Positions 13,701-24,354 of a DNA stretch of 64,000 nt are shown piece by piece. A program made the position numbers and the translations under genes. Position 1 is the stretch's first letter; each line of letters opens with the position of its first letter. The notes below the pieces were generated by a model. It was given only the letters and a program-made list of their open reading frames with translations. It had not been told where the DNA came from and ran no database searches. Source of the stretch: Casuarina equisetifolia (lineage: Eukaryota > Streptophyta > Magnoliopsida > Fagales > Casuarinaceae); NCBI GenBank assembly GCA_028551475.1, contig CM052354.1, positions 15,647,258 through 15,711,257 on the forward strand, written 5' to 3'.

Positions 13701-14061
13701 CCGCGTTCTCCTCGGGCCGAAATGGCACCGGCAGCCTCCGGTAAACCTGATGGACCAACCCATTCAAGTATGCACCGAAGTCCGCCCCGGCCTGGCCGAT
13801 CCTGTTCCCGATATCTAGAATCGCCGACACTCCATTAATACCCGAACTATCGGTCGCCAATCCGAAATCTCTCCTCCCAAAACTCTGACTCGGGAACTCG
13901 AGGTCGAAAAGCTTCGGGTTCGGGTGGTTGGGCCAAGCAAAAGACGGAGGGGTTATGTGGGACTGGATCAACCCCGAGAAGCCCTGCGCTAGCCGGTCCG
14001 CCAAGTCCTGACCGTGCCGCTGCACCTCCTCCCATGCCTCGAACGATCTCTCCACTGACAT
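4751..14061 (-). CDS. Conserved plant protein of unknown function, seven exons, 473 aa
   Basis: Exons on the minus strand are 14061-13501, 9869-9630, 8058-7969, 7235-7086, 6970-6846, 5626-5497 and 4876-4751 (stop). Every junction has GT/AG, for example donor GTAAGTG after exon 1. All introns are phase 0 except the one after exon 5. The frame joins without a break: 187, 80, 30, 50, 41 plus a split Ser, 43 and 41 residues. The N-terminus (MSVERSFEAWEEVQRHGQDL) is a likely amphipathic helix. From about residue 260 the chain is a series of short alternating hydrophobic/polar stretches separated by Gly/Asn/Pro turns, ending in FSVQINCGIEF with a C-terminal Phe. That pattern suggests a beta-barrel of a plastid or mitochondrial outer membrane, but this is inference. 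I do not recognise a named family. Intron 1 is 3.6 kb and holds a 25-G run. Confidence 0.85.
12416..12440 (+). repeat. Uninterrupted run of 25 G, followed by G-rich DNA
   Basis: Within intron 1 of the 473-aa gene, 25 consecutive G residues are followed within 20 bp by GGGCGGGGGGTGG. On the transcribed RNA this is a C tract. The exact length could be a sequencing or assembly artefact. Confidence 0.9.
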
Positions 14062-16885
14062 CCGCTGAAGAACTTCAACCTATTCCGTTCTCTTATCTAG
14101 CTCACAGCATCCAAGCTAAAATTTATTTTTTCGACAACCAGATTTAGGGCGACAATTAAGGATTTTGAACGGCAGATCTCACAGCAACTTAAATATCACG
14201 TATGAAATTAGCTTTTAGATTTCTCCAGTCAGGGGATTGAGAGGCTCTCAGAGGTTTTCGAACAGGGAGGGTGCTCTATGGCAGGCATTGCAGAAAGAGA
14301 CAGAAGATACGAAGCCAATTAGAGAGAGAATCAGAGAGAGTTTTGCGTTGGAGATAAGAGCGTGCGTACGCCAGTGCCCGGTGTCACGTGCTATAAGCCC
14401 TCGCCTCGCCTGCAATGAAAACCGAGGCAAACAGGACATAGATTTTCTCATGGGGAATGCAAAAGTTACGAACGGTGAGGGAAGATGCAGCGACCGCCAC
14501 CTTCTTCTTTTTTTATTTATAAAAAAAATTAACAAATTTTATTAATAATAATAAAATGCATAATAATTATATAAAGGATAAAATATACCTTCTAAAAATT
14601 TGGATGAAACCTGCTTACACCATAATTAAACCTATATGCTGAGATTAAAGGTACTCGGCCATGGTCTCTTTTAACTTTTACGTTTTTCTTTATCATTTAA
14701 TTTCTCAAGCGGTTATGAATATTAAAATTTCAGAAATTAGTATATACTCACATCTAAAAGGTAATGATTATACTCTACAGTCATGTATATGTAAGAAGAT
14801 TAATGAAAATCTTTAAGATAATAAATAGAAGAGATAAATAGTAGAAAAAATTCAATATTATTATTTGAATATATACATTTTACTCTTGAACCTTCACCAT
14901 GGAATTGAACAATTAAATGATAGAAAGAACTTAGTGTTTAAACTAAAGTAAAAAAGGTTTAAGTGGCACATAAAAAGTCATATACTATAACCAAGAAATA
15001 ATTAGATCCACAATGGTTGGGTGCTTATGGGACCACCATAAATCCACGTACACATAATCAAAGATGGTAACACTCAAAGAGTGATTCTATGTAAATGAAG
15101 ACCAAGTATGCTTTGTTGAATGGCAAATTAAGTATAACAAAAAATTTGGTCAACTAATAGATTTGTCGTGAGCAAGAAATTATTTTTGAAAATTATGTTC
15201 ATGGCAACAATGCCATAGAAAATAACTATGATTAATGAAAAAGTTATTTTCACAAAATGAGTTTACACTTGATTAAGACAATAGTGATTGGACTAACAAC
15301 AAAATAAAATGAATATACTTAGGAAACTTCTTAAGACTTAACTATAGAAAGTGCAATCCTCGTAAGACTTTACATAGTGCAATCATTTGTTGAGTCAAAT
15401 GGTCCTAAAAAAGGAAAAAAAGTCATTGAGAAAATGCCTAAGCATTTACACTAACAATAAATTATATTTAAAATGGGATAAGTACAAAACATTTAATTAT
15501 AACAATAGAGTAGGTATAGTTTTACCTGTGTGGGTAATAATTATGTGTGTTTCATCAAGAAATTTAATATATATTAATTAAAAAGTACATGAATAAAAAT
15601 GTTATAAATTGAATGTAATATAATTACTAATATTGGAGTCAACAATCCATGAATTATAACATGAAGATTCTAATAAGCTTGTACAAAGCTCCTAGAAAAC
15701 ATTTGAAGAAGGACATATATTCAATGCAACCAACATCCACTTAAGTTAATTATAAGCCATCATAAGGGTGAAGCGAATTTGTTATCCAATATATTTCATG
15801 TTTTTATTCTACTTATATGTAGTCACTTTAAATATAAGTGATTGGTTTTTCTTTAAGGATTAAGATTATACCATGCTCTTTGTATTCATTTAAGGTATGG
15901 TTATTACGTCTAATCTTATTGGTATTAATAAAATTTGTCAAAGTATCACCTTTTTTTTTTAAAAAAAAAAAAAAAAGACTACAAAGTCAATTTTGGGTTT
16001 AAGACTCTTCGTTGTGGACCTATGGGCTACATCATAGATCGAGGAAAAAAATTGCCACCAGATTGGGCCTGCTATCCGTACTGCACACTTGCAGCCCAAT
16101 TACATTCCATACATTAGAGTAGTTGCATTTCCACTATGAAGTATAGGAAATATTTTCTAAAATTGCCCAAAATTCTATCAAATAGGACCCAAAAACCACC
16201 CTTAGACTGTGCTGATCAAAGAAAAACAAAAGTTGAAATAACCGTTTTGAAGGTCAAACACAGCTTAAAAAACACGGTTAGCAACTGAAACTCTACACGC
16301 TAATCAAGATTGATGAATCAAACCAACTAAAAGGAAACGACCGGTGGCCAACCAGAAAAAAAATACGATGATCTTCGCATCCCTTAAGGGACGTAGGAAA
16401 GAGGTGCAGGAAACGTTGGCCAAAATTCTCCTCCACAAATAGTCCAAATATCTCGAAGAGAACCACACAAAAAAAAAAAAAAAAAATCCAACCTTTAGTG
16501 GTATCGTCCGCAGCACCTGCATAAATCCAGTAACCACTTGAAATAATGATTCAAAGATGGATCCTGATGCAAAAAGTAGCCAAAAAGATGCAAACACGTG
16601 GTGGATTCTGACAGTGGATCATTGGGTAGTTTAAACAATCCGGATTGAATGTAGAAACCAGAGAGAAAAAAACAAACTAAAGAAAAGAAAGGGAAAGCAA
16701 ATCCAGTTGATGGCTGAAGGCAAAATATCTGAAGAATGAAGGAAAAAAAAGAAAAAAGAAAAAAAACCCAGTTGAGTGGCACAGAATTGGCTGCTTAACA
16801 ACCTAAAATCAATGGCACAGAATCGGCCAACAGAAAAAACAGTAGAATCAACGGAATCAGCACAAATTCGGTTATTCCGACACCA
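14062..16885. other. Promoter side of the 473-aa gene, then AT-rich intergenic DNA
   Basis: 14062-14500 is GC-moderate and probably holds the promoter and 5' UTR of the minus-strand gene. Overlapping short frames on both strands here (14237-14545) look like chance. 14500-15950 is very AT-rich without a supported gene. At 15951-15976 a run of 10 T meets a run of 16 A, a perfect but low-complexity palindrome. 16300-16880 has short minus-strand frames rich in Phe with no recognisable domain. Confidence 0.5.
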
Positions 16886-17180
16886 TGATAAAATTCATAT
16901 ACGAGAAAAAAATATGCTTGAACGGATTGAGTGCCGTAGACTTGGAATACCTTAATTCTATTAACAATTGTTAAAGAATAATAGGATTCTTACACAGTAT
17001 TTATAGAAAATAAATAAGCCAAGAATATAAGTCAAACTTAAACTCATAACAATAATAAAATGAAAGCAAGCAATACAAATGAAAATACGTAAGTCTAACC
17101 AAAACAAGAAGTTGATATGATGCCTAAAGCAGGAAGCATAGCCGACAAAGTCAACAAGCTTTGTGCCAGTGATCATCCAA
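16886..17180 (-). repeat. Possible solo LTR (Copia-like), minus orientation
   Basis: Read on the minus strand, the sequence has a TATA-like CTATAAATACTGTGTAAG (near 16990-17010) of the kind found in Copia LTR promoters. It ends ...TTTTATCA followed by TGGTGTCGGAATAAC, which resembles a decayed tRNA-Met primer-binding site at 16874-16885. The left boundary near 17155-17180 is uncertain and I found no partner LTR. It could be a solo LTR or the relic of an older element into which the Copia at 17230 landed nearby. Confidence 0.35.
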
Positions 17181-17229
17181 ACCCATGTGAATTGGGTGTT
17201 CCTTCCAAAATTCCAATAAAAAATGGACT

Positions 17230-17430
17230 TGTTGAAAATACATGTTCTTGAATGAACATTGTATATGTGAACGGTAACAAAAGTCCATATGAATAGTAGT
17301 GAAATTGTACTATTTCAGTTTAAGTAGAGAAACTCATCTATTTTGTGAGTTTCATTCGATTGTAACTGATGCACACCTAAATAAGAGGAGTTTCACGGTT
17401 TCCCCTTCCCCTTCAAATGATCTTTTAACA
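17230..17430 (+). repeat. 5' LTR of the old Copia element
   Basis: 201 bp, TG...CA. It is about 89% identical by hand alignment to 26710-26904, with one 6-bp length difference near the 3' end. The primer-binding site follows directly at 17431. Confidence 0.92.
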
Positions 17431-17463
17431 TGGTATCCTAAGCAGGTCGATTTGCATCCTGTC

Positions 17464-17833
17464 TGTTACGGGTATTTGTATTATGGGTAGCATATATTTT
17501 AATTCCATCTTTTTTATTTTGGACCGTAGTGCATGTAAATGGGCATAAACCCATTAAGTGCTGTCCGACCCGACCCACTAGGGAAAGGTGTTTGTTTTGT
17601 AACCCCGAGCCTCACATGAGGAAGAACTTTCTGGAAAATAGACTCTCTTTCACGGTTTCTAGGTTTTCGAACAAATCCAATCTTCCGTCTGTAACCGATA
17701 GATCCACAATCAGTAACCGACGACGTTCCCATATGAACTCCCGTGGGGATTTCGTGCTTAAGGCATCTAACACCAGGTCCCAAGCTGTGGCTAGACAAGC
17801 TTTTCAAGCTTTGTTAGATCACAATCCAGATCA
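17464..17833 (+). repeat. 5' LTR of the nested Gypsy
   Basis: 370 bp, beginning TGTTACGGGTATTTG. Short frames within it on either strand are not genes. It matches 22546-22919 along its whole length. Confidence 0.92.
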
Positions 17834-17862
17834 TTTGGTATAGGAGCCAGGTTGGCCTACGG

Positions 17863-19568
17863 ATGGAAACGGGGGTGGCAAACATGGAAATGGCAGTCAC
17901 ACAATTGTCATCTAAGTTCAATCAAATGCAGGACACTCAAAAACAGATGCAGGAGGCCCTGGCTGCAATCGCAGCCCATCTTGAGATGCTATTGGTGGAT
18001 GCGAAAGGGTCAATGAGTTTTTCAGTTGGCCATACCAACAGTGAAAGGCGGAAGGATCGTTCTAAGAAGTCCAACGATGAATCTGAAAATCGGCTTGATA
18101 AAGGTGATGGGTCTAAGAATTCAGAAGATGATGCGGGCGGTGGTTTTTCATCTGTTCGAGACAATGGGTTTTTACGGAAAATCTCAAAATTTGATTTTCC
18201 TTGTTTTAGTGGTGAAGAAGAACCCATTTCATGGATTTTTAGGGCCACTGAATTTTATGAGTATCATGGGCTTTCAGATAGTGAGAGGGTAAAGGTGGCC
18301 ACCTAGAACATGGAAGGATTTGCTGTGTTGTGGCTCCAGGCTTATAAGATGAAGATTGAGCAAACTAGGGAAACACTAACGTGGGAGCAATTGCAAAATG
18401 GGTTGCTGGAAAGGTATGGCTCTAAACGTGCTAAGCGTTTTTATGGTGAAATAACTAAATTAGTTCAGACTGGAACTTTAGAGAAATATTATGAGGATTA
18501 TATGTCACTGTTGATGCAATCAGGGCCTTTAACTGTGCAATAAGCAGTAGATGGGTTTATTAGTGGGTTAAAGATGGATGTTAGAAGAGATGTTGATGCT
18601 AAGGACCCTAAGACTATTAATGAAGCTTTAAGATATGCCATTATTTATGAAGGAAGAAATGCTCATTGGAGGTGGGCTAATAAGGCAATTACTTATAAGG
18701 GTAATGGGGAACTTCCTCCGAATAAGAATTTCTTACTAGCAAGAAGGTTTACTTCTGCGGAAATAGAAGAGAGGAGGAATAAGGGATTGTGTTTCCATTG
18801 CAATGATCGATACACCCAAGGGCATAGATGCAAGAGGAAGTTATTTATGTTAGAGGCAGTGTGGCCAGATGAGTGGGGTGATGAGAATAAGAAAAGAGAG
18901 ATAATGGAAGATGAGGTAGACCAAGATGAAGATGGGGAAGAGAATGAAAGGATGGAGATTTCAAAGATAGCTCTTTTAGGAATTAAGCTTACAAAGCCTA
19001 GAATAATCAGAGTAGAGGGCAGCTTGGTAGGGAGTAAGAAGAAGGTGAGATTCCTTATTGATTCAAGGAGTACCCATAATTTCATACGACAAGACTTAGT
19101 AGAAAAATTAGGACTAACCATGGATAACACCACAGTATTTTCTATAGTAGTGACTAATGGAAGTGTGGTAAAGGGTATAAGGAAGTGTATAGGAGTGGAA
19201 GCCAAAATCCAGGGGGTCTCCATACTGTTAGAGTTATATGTATTGCCATTGGTTATAGTAGATGTTGTATTGGGTACCGAGTGGCTTGAGATGTTGGGGG
19301 AGTAAAAAGAAGGTGAGATTCCTTATTGATTGAAGGAGTACCCATAATTTCATACGACAAGAGTTGGGAGAAAAATTAGGGCTAACCATGGATAACACCA
19401 TGTATTTTCTATAATAGTGACTAATGGAAGTGTGGTAAATGGTATAAGGAAGCGTATAGGAGTGGAAGCCAAAATCTAGGGGGTCTCCATACTGTTAGAG
19501 TTATATGTATTGTCATTGGTTACAGTAGATGTTGTATTGGGTATCGAGTGGCTTGAGACGTTGGGGGA
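17863..19568 (+). pseudogene. Gypsy gag, zinc knuckle and protease, with internal tandem duplication
   Basis: Gag starts at the ATG at 17863. A predicted coiled coil (SSKFNQMQDTQKQMQEALAA) is followed by the gag core (FDFPCFSGEEEPISWIFRATEF near 18190-18250) and, after stops at 18304 and 18541, by a knuckle-like CFHCNDRYTQGHRC (18789-18830). The protease reads LIDSRSTHNF where the family has LIDSGSTHNF, so the glycine of the active-site triad is lost. From 19301 to about 19566 the protease region (19033-19300) is repeated in tandem with scattered changes and three new stops. Confidence 0.85.
19033..19566 (+). repeat. Tandem duplication of the Gypsy protease segment (about 267 bp x 2)
   Basis: Copy 1 is 19033-19300 and copy 2 is 19301-19566. 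Both begin AGTAA.AAGAAGGTGAGATT and both end GTTGGGGG. The offset is 268 bp. Copy 2 lacks 2 bp near 19401 and differs by a handful of substitutions. The junction is exact, with no spacer. Confidence 0.9.
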
Positions 19569-19776
19569 TATTACATTGAATTTTGCTAAACAGCGAATGG
19601 AGTTTGAATTTGAAGGCAAAAGAGTGGTGTTGTATGGGAAAAGTAGAAAGCCAACTAGAATTTTGTCAGGGCCATAATTTGCAAAAGAACTTGAAAAAGG
19701 GGAGTAGCTTTTTGTGGTGCAAATGAACAACAATTAGGAAAATGAAACAAAATTTCCAACAAGGGTAAAGCCCGAG

Positions 19777-20637
19777 ATGGATAAGGTGTTAAAGGAGTAT
19801 GCGGAATTATTTCAAGAACCTAAAGGGTTACCACCTCAAAGGAGTCATGATCACAGAATTATATTGAAAGATGGGGGTAAGCTAGTGTCGATAAGGCCTT
19901 ATAGGTATCCCTACTTACAGAAAGATGAAATAGAAAAAATTGTTAAGGGATTGTTGGATGATGGAGTGATTAGACCAAGTCGTAGCCCATTCTCCTCACC
20001 TATGTTGTTGGTAAAAAAATTCGATGGTTCATGGAGGTTATGTGTGGACTATAGGGAGTTGAATAAGCAAATAGTGAAAGATAAGTTTCCCATCCTCACT
20101 ATAGATGAGCTATTAGATGAATTGCATGGGGTGAGGTATTTTTCAAAACTTGATCTTAGATCTGGGTACTATCAAGTAAGGATGAATCCTAAAGATGTGG
20201 AGAAAATAGCGTTTAAAACACACCATGGGCATTATGAGTTTATGGTGATGCCATTTGGATTAACAAATGCCCCATCGACCTTTCAGTCCTTAATGAATGT
20301 TGTCTTCTAGGAGTACCTTAGAAAAATGGTGTTAGTATTTTTGATGATATTTTGGTGTATAGTAGGAGTTAGGAGGATTATTTGGTCCATGTGCAGATAA
20401 TTTTGGAAACTCTAAAGAAACATCAGTAGCTGTGGATCTAGATAAGGTGGAGGCAACTATACAATGGCTAGTTCCTACTACAGTTAAAGCCTTGAGGGGA
20501 TTCTTGGGCACTACTGGGTACTATAAGAGATTTATCGAAGGTTATGGAAAGTTGATAGAGCCATAGACTAGATTGTTAAAGAAATATGCTTTCTTATGGG
20601 ATATAGAGGCTCAAGTTGCATTTGGAAAAGTTAAGTA
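19777..20637 (+). pseudogene. Gypsy reverse transcriptase, frameshifted and internally deleted
   Basis: An open stretch of 177 codons (19777-20310) covers fingers and palm, with SPFSSPMLLVKKFDGSWR, VDYRELNK and YFSKLDLRSGYYQVR, all typical of Gypsy. After a stop at 20308 the active-site block FDDILVYS is still readable near 20335-20365, but in a different frame. About 100 bp of the following thumb region appear to be missing (join near 20426). The connection segment LRGFLGTTGYYKRFI (near 20495-20540) leads into RNase H. It cannot make a working enzyme. Confidence 0.85.
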
Positions 20638-20937
20638 ATGACATCAGCACCAATACTAGCGCTTCCCGACTTTAAACAACCTTTTATGGTGGAGTGTGAC
20701 GCATCAGGAAAGGGTGTGGGAGCAGTTTTATCCCAAGGTAAGAGACCTATAACCTATTTCAGTCAAGCATTACATGAGAATCATTTAAATTCGTCTACCT
20801 ATGAAAAAGAAATGTTAGCGGTAGTTTTAGCAGTGCAGAAATGGAGACATTACCTCCTTGGGAGGCAGTTCATAGTCCGCATAAATCAACGTAGCTTGAA
20901 ATTCATTCAAGATCAGAGAATGATCATGCTCGCTTAA
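20638..20937 (+). pseudogene. Gypsy RNase H domain
   Basis: 99 open codons contain [18 protein letters not shown] and [22 protein letters not shown], the Gypsy RNase H signature with its first Asp (CDAS) and Glu (KEML). The expected TDQ...L motif reads INQRSLKF, so Thr-Asp became Ile-Asn. The frame ends in a stop where the family has a Gln codon. Confidence 0.85.
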
Positions 20938-21143
20938 CAAAAATGGTTGTCTAAACTTATGGGGTATGATTTTGTTGTGGAATATATAGTAGGCAGGAGA
21001 ATGTAGTAGCAGATGGGTTGTCATGGAGAGACATGGATAGGGATGAAGGTACAGGGGAGGGCTATCTTGCTACTTCAGCCCCTATTCCCTTGTGGGTGGA
21101 TGTTGTTCGAGAAGAAATTTAGTCTAATGAATTTGTTCGAGAA

Positions 21144-22351
21144 TTGGTGGAGCAAATTAAAGAGGGAGAAGCAGTGGGACCTCGAGAGTACAAGGATGGA
21201 ATAGTTCTATTTAAAGGGAAGGTGTTTTTGCCATATAGTTCTTCCTTAATTTTAGAAATTGTAAGAAAAATGCATGGCAGCACCTATAAAGTAAGGGAGA
21301 AGATGTTACAAAGGGTTAGGGCAATTTTCTTTTGGAAGGGAATGAAGAAGATAGTAGATCAGATAGTTAGAGAACGTCAAGTTTGCCAAAAAAATAGAAG
21401 TGAAAATTAGTTTGCAAGAGGAAGACTACAACCTTTACTTATACCAGATCAGATTTGGGAGGACATTGCCATGGACTTTATAGAGGGGCTCCCATTATCT
21501 AGAGGTAAGTTTGTAATATTGGTGGTTGTTGATCAGTTGTCGAAATTTGGACACTTTATTCCCCTAACACACCCTTATATTGCATCGGTGGTAGCCTAGT
21601 CATTTTTTGATAATGTGTTTAAATTGTATGGTATGCCTCAGTCCATTGTATATGATAGAGATCCCTTATTTACAAGTCAGTTTTGGAGGGAACTTTTTAG
21701 ACTCCAGGGGACTAGATTTAACTTTTCTTCTGCATATCATCCTCAAACTGATGGCCAAACAGAGGTTTTGAACAGGACCTTAGAAATGTATTTGAGGTGT
21801 TTTACAGGGGACAATCCAAAGACTTGGATTAAGTGGCTTTCTTAGGCTCAATTATGTTACAATACTAGTTGGCATGGATCTACCTTACACACGCCCTATG
21901 AGATAGTATTTGGGCTAAGTCCCCCTACACTTCTATCATATAACTCTGGTTCGACTAAGGTAGCAGAAATGGAACAGATTTTGGAAGACAGGAACAAGGT
22001 CCTTATGTAAATAAAAAAGAATTTGCAAGCAGCGCAAGAGAGAATGAAGAAATTCTATGAGAGAAAGAGACGTGAGGTACAATTCAATATTGGAGACTTG
22101 GTGTATGTTTAACTTCCACAACGTAAGCAAGTATCCTTAAGAAACAAAAAGGATAGCAAGTTGCGAGCCAAATTTCAGGGTCCATTTAGAGTAGTACAGA
22201 GGATTGGGGAGGTGGCTTACCGTCTTTAATTACCAGAAGGAGCAAAGATACATCCCGTTTTCCACGTTTCTAAACTTAAGAGATTTGTTGGGATTGTAAA
22301 TGAAGAGCAGGAAGTCTTCTTAGATGCTGAGGAAGAATTAAAGGAAGATTG
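21144..22351 (+). pseudogene. Gypsy integrase and C-terminal domain, multiple stops
   Basis: The N-terminal zinc region begins around HGSTYKV (21273) and ends RQVCQKN, where one Cys of the usual CX2C is lost to Arg. The catalytic core includes [19 protein letters not shown] (21455-21510), [15 protein letters not shown] and [17 protein letters not shown] (21725-21775). The C-terminal part (RKRREVQFNIGDLVYV through HPVFHVSKLKRF) matches the usual GDLV...HPVFHVS end. Stops at 21597, 21843, 22007, 22109 and 22228 are mostly TAG or TAA where Gln or Trp codons are expected. Confidence 0.87.
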
Positions 22352-22545
22352 ACTGCCCGCAAGCGGTGTTAGAGCAGCGTTGTCGACAAGGAAAAGGGGA
22401 ATTGCTAATCCATTAGCAAGGTCGGCTCCCGTCTAAAGCTACATGGGAGGACGAATAACAATTGAAGAAGTAGTTCCCCGAGTTCCTTCCCAGAACAACA
22501 GAAAGGAGGCCTTGAGGACAAGGCCTCATTTAATGGGGGGGGGAA

Positions 22546-22919
22546 TGTTACAAGTATTTGTATTATGGGTAGCATATATTTTAATTCCATTTTTGCTATT
22601 TTGGACCTTAGTGCATGTAAATGGGCATAAACCCATTAAGTAAGTGCTGTTAGACCCGACCCACTAGGGAAGGGTGTTTGTTTTGTAACCCCAAGCCGCA
22701 CACAGGGAAGAACGTTTTGGAAAATAGACTCTCTTTCACGGTTTCTAGGTTTCCGAACAAATCCAATCTTCCATTTGTAACCGATAAATCCACAATCAGT
22801 AACTGACAATGTTCTTGTCTAAACTCCCATGGGGATTTCGTGCTTGAAGCACCTAACACCAGGTCCCAAGCCGTAGATAGACAAGCTCTTCAAGCTTTGT
22901 TAGATCCCAATCCAGATCA
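22546..22919 (+). repeat. 3' LTR of the nested Gypsy
   Basis: 374 bp, starting TGTTACAAGTATTTG directly after the polypurine tract and ending CCAGATCA. Relative to the 5' LTR it has a 4-bp insertion (AAGT near 22640) and about 10% substitutions, most of them transitions. Confidence 0.92.
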
Positions 22920-23054
22920 CTATCTCATTCATGTTTCCACACAACTTCATCTCTTTGTTGTTTTTGGTAACTTGCAACTCATTCAAGTATTTTATAAAAC
23001 ACCTACCAGACCAAACACACACGGATTCCAACCATAGTCCAGAGCCTCCCTGTC

Positions 23055-24255
23055 ATGGCTAACAAACCTAACAACTCTCTTGCCTTTGCTGTCATTCATA
23101 TGGTCATTCTAGTGGTCCCAATGAAGAGACCTTGGTTTAACCCGGCCACCCCTATTACTTAAATCCAAAAGAGCAAACTAGAGTTCTCATTGTATTAGAG
23201 AAGCTCCATGGGGTTGAGAACTACATGAGTTGGAGCCAAGACATGACTTTGGCGTTGTTGGGTAAGAACAAATTTGACATTATCGACCTAATCGTGCCTC
23301 AACTCAATACTGACAACCCTATGTTTCGGTATTGGAAGCGTTTCAAAGGAGTTGTTTTGAGCTGACTCCTAACATCTCTCACCCTAGACTTTAAAAATCA
23401 TTCACCTACTCTATCGATGCTAGACATATTTGGAACCACCTACAAGATAAGTTTTAGTAGGTGGGAACAAAGGAGCTTTGTTGGGTGAAACATATCTCCT
23501 TTAGAGTCAATTCAATTCCTACAAAGCCATATGCTATCCAAATCAAATCATTAACCTAAATTTTAAAAACATTCAAGAAGATGGGAAAACCATTGACTTC
23601 TTAAATGGGATAGACGTGGTGTATTTGGCTGCTAAATCATAGATCCAAAACATTTAGTCGATTCTAAACCTTGCAGAGGCCATAAGGATGATCAAGGATG
23701 AAGAATCCAATCATCTGACCACAAGAAACACCGATTGCACCAACCACTTTGCTTTTGCGATTGAGTCGGGTTTGTACTTGGAACATAGGTTGAAATCCGA
23801 GTCTACCTTGAGTCACCCATCATCTTGCATAGGCCTCCACTCAAGTCCACCAGCATGCATGGACTTCGATCCATATACTGTTAGGTAGCCGCATTACCTA
23901 GATGGGTAATGGACGCATGAGGCGCCCACTTCACTGCATCGTGGCAACCCACTACTCATATGGGCCAATTTTACTTGTTGGTGAGTCCCTAAGCCAATAT
24001 AAGCTCTGTAGATGTAGAAGCCCTTTGTAGTACATGTGCCTTATGTGGAAAAAGGGGCATCATATAGACCATTGTCGCGTACTTATTAAATGTGCTCATT
24101 GTGGAATTACTAGGCATACTAAAGACAAGTGTTGCTCACCTCATGGGCAGCTTCAGTTAAAAGGAAAATGGAAGGTTACTAAACACCAATTTGCCCATCA
24201 CATTACTATTGATGACAATTCTAATGATGAGTTTATCCTTATTAAGGGTGACTAG
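23055..24255 (+). pseudogene. Gag of the old Copia element
   Basis: Starts at ATG 23055 (MANKPNNSLAF). The N-terminal Copia gag block reads VLEKLHGVENYMSWSQDM (near 23195-23250), followed by LALLGKNKFDIID. After many stops a double zinc knuckle appears: the first has Trp for its second Cys (CLMWKKGHHIDHC, 24037-24075), and the second is intact (CAHCGITRHTKDKC, about 24091-24132). The original leader upstream was split by the Gypsy insertion. Not functional. Confidence 0.8.
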
Positions 24256-24354
24256 AAGGAAATTATGGCCATCATCAATCGATGAAAATAGTCCACTGCT
24301 CATCCTTTTCGCAACATAACTTATGTAGTAAGTATTTTTCTAAGTTTCGTAATC

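Larger units (their letters stand above)
17464..22919 (+). mobile_element. Ty3/Gypsy element nested in the Copia leader
   Basis: LTRs 17464-17833 and 22546-22919 both start TGTTAC and end CAATCCAGATCA. A primer site TGGTATAGGAGCC starts at 17836, two bases after the LTR. A G-rich polypurine tract (TGGGGGGGGGAA, 22534-22545) precedes the 3' LTR. The target duplication is CTGTC (17459-17463) and CTATC (22920-22924), 4 of 5 identical. Domain order is gag, zinc knuckle, protease, reverse transcriptase, RNase H, integrase, which defines Gypsy. The LTRs differ at roughly 10% of sites by hand. All coding parts are broken. Confidence 0.93.

Noticed and set aside
13478-13744. Plus-strand frame over exon 1 of the 473-aa gene
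   Set aside because: Ser/Pro-rich antisense reading of a real exon with proper splice signals on the other strand.
14237-14545. Overlapping frames on both strands (102 and 95 codons)
   Set aside because: No domain, no splice partners, and they sit in the probable promoter of the minus-strand gene.
15951-15976. T10-A16 palindrome as a terminator or hairpin
   Set aside because: Low-complexity homopolymer junction in AT-rich eukaryotic DNA. Rho-independent terminators do not apply here.
16304-16782. Two minus-strand frames of about 95 codons
   Set aside because: Phe-rich readings of A-rich plus-strand DNA with no recognisable domain.
18693-19223. 176-codon minus-strand open frame
   Set aside because: Antisense to the Gypsy knuckle-protease region and low-complexity Ser-rich. 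A shadow.
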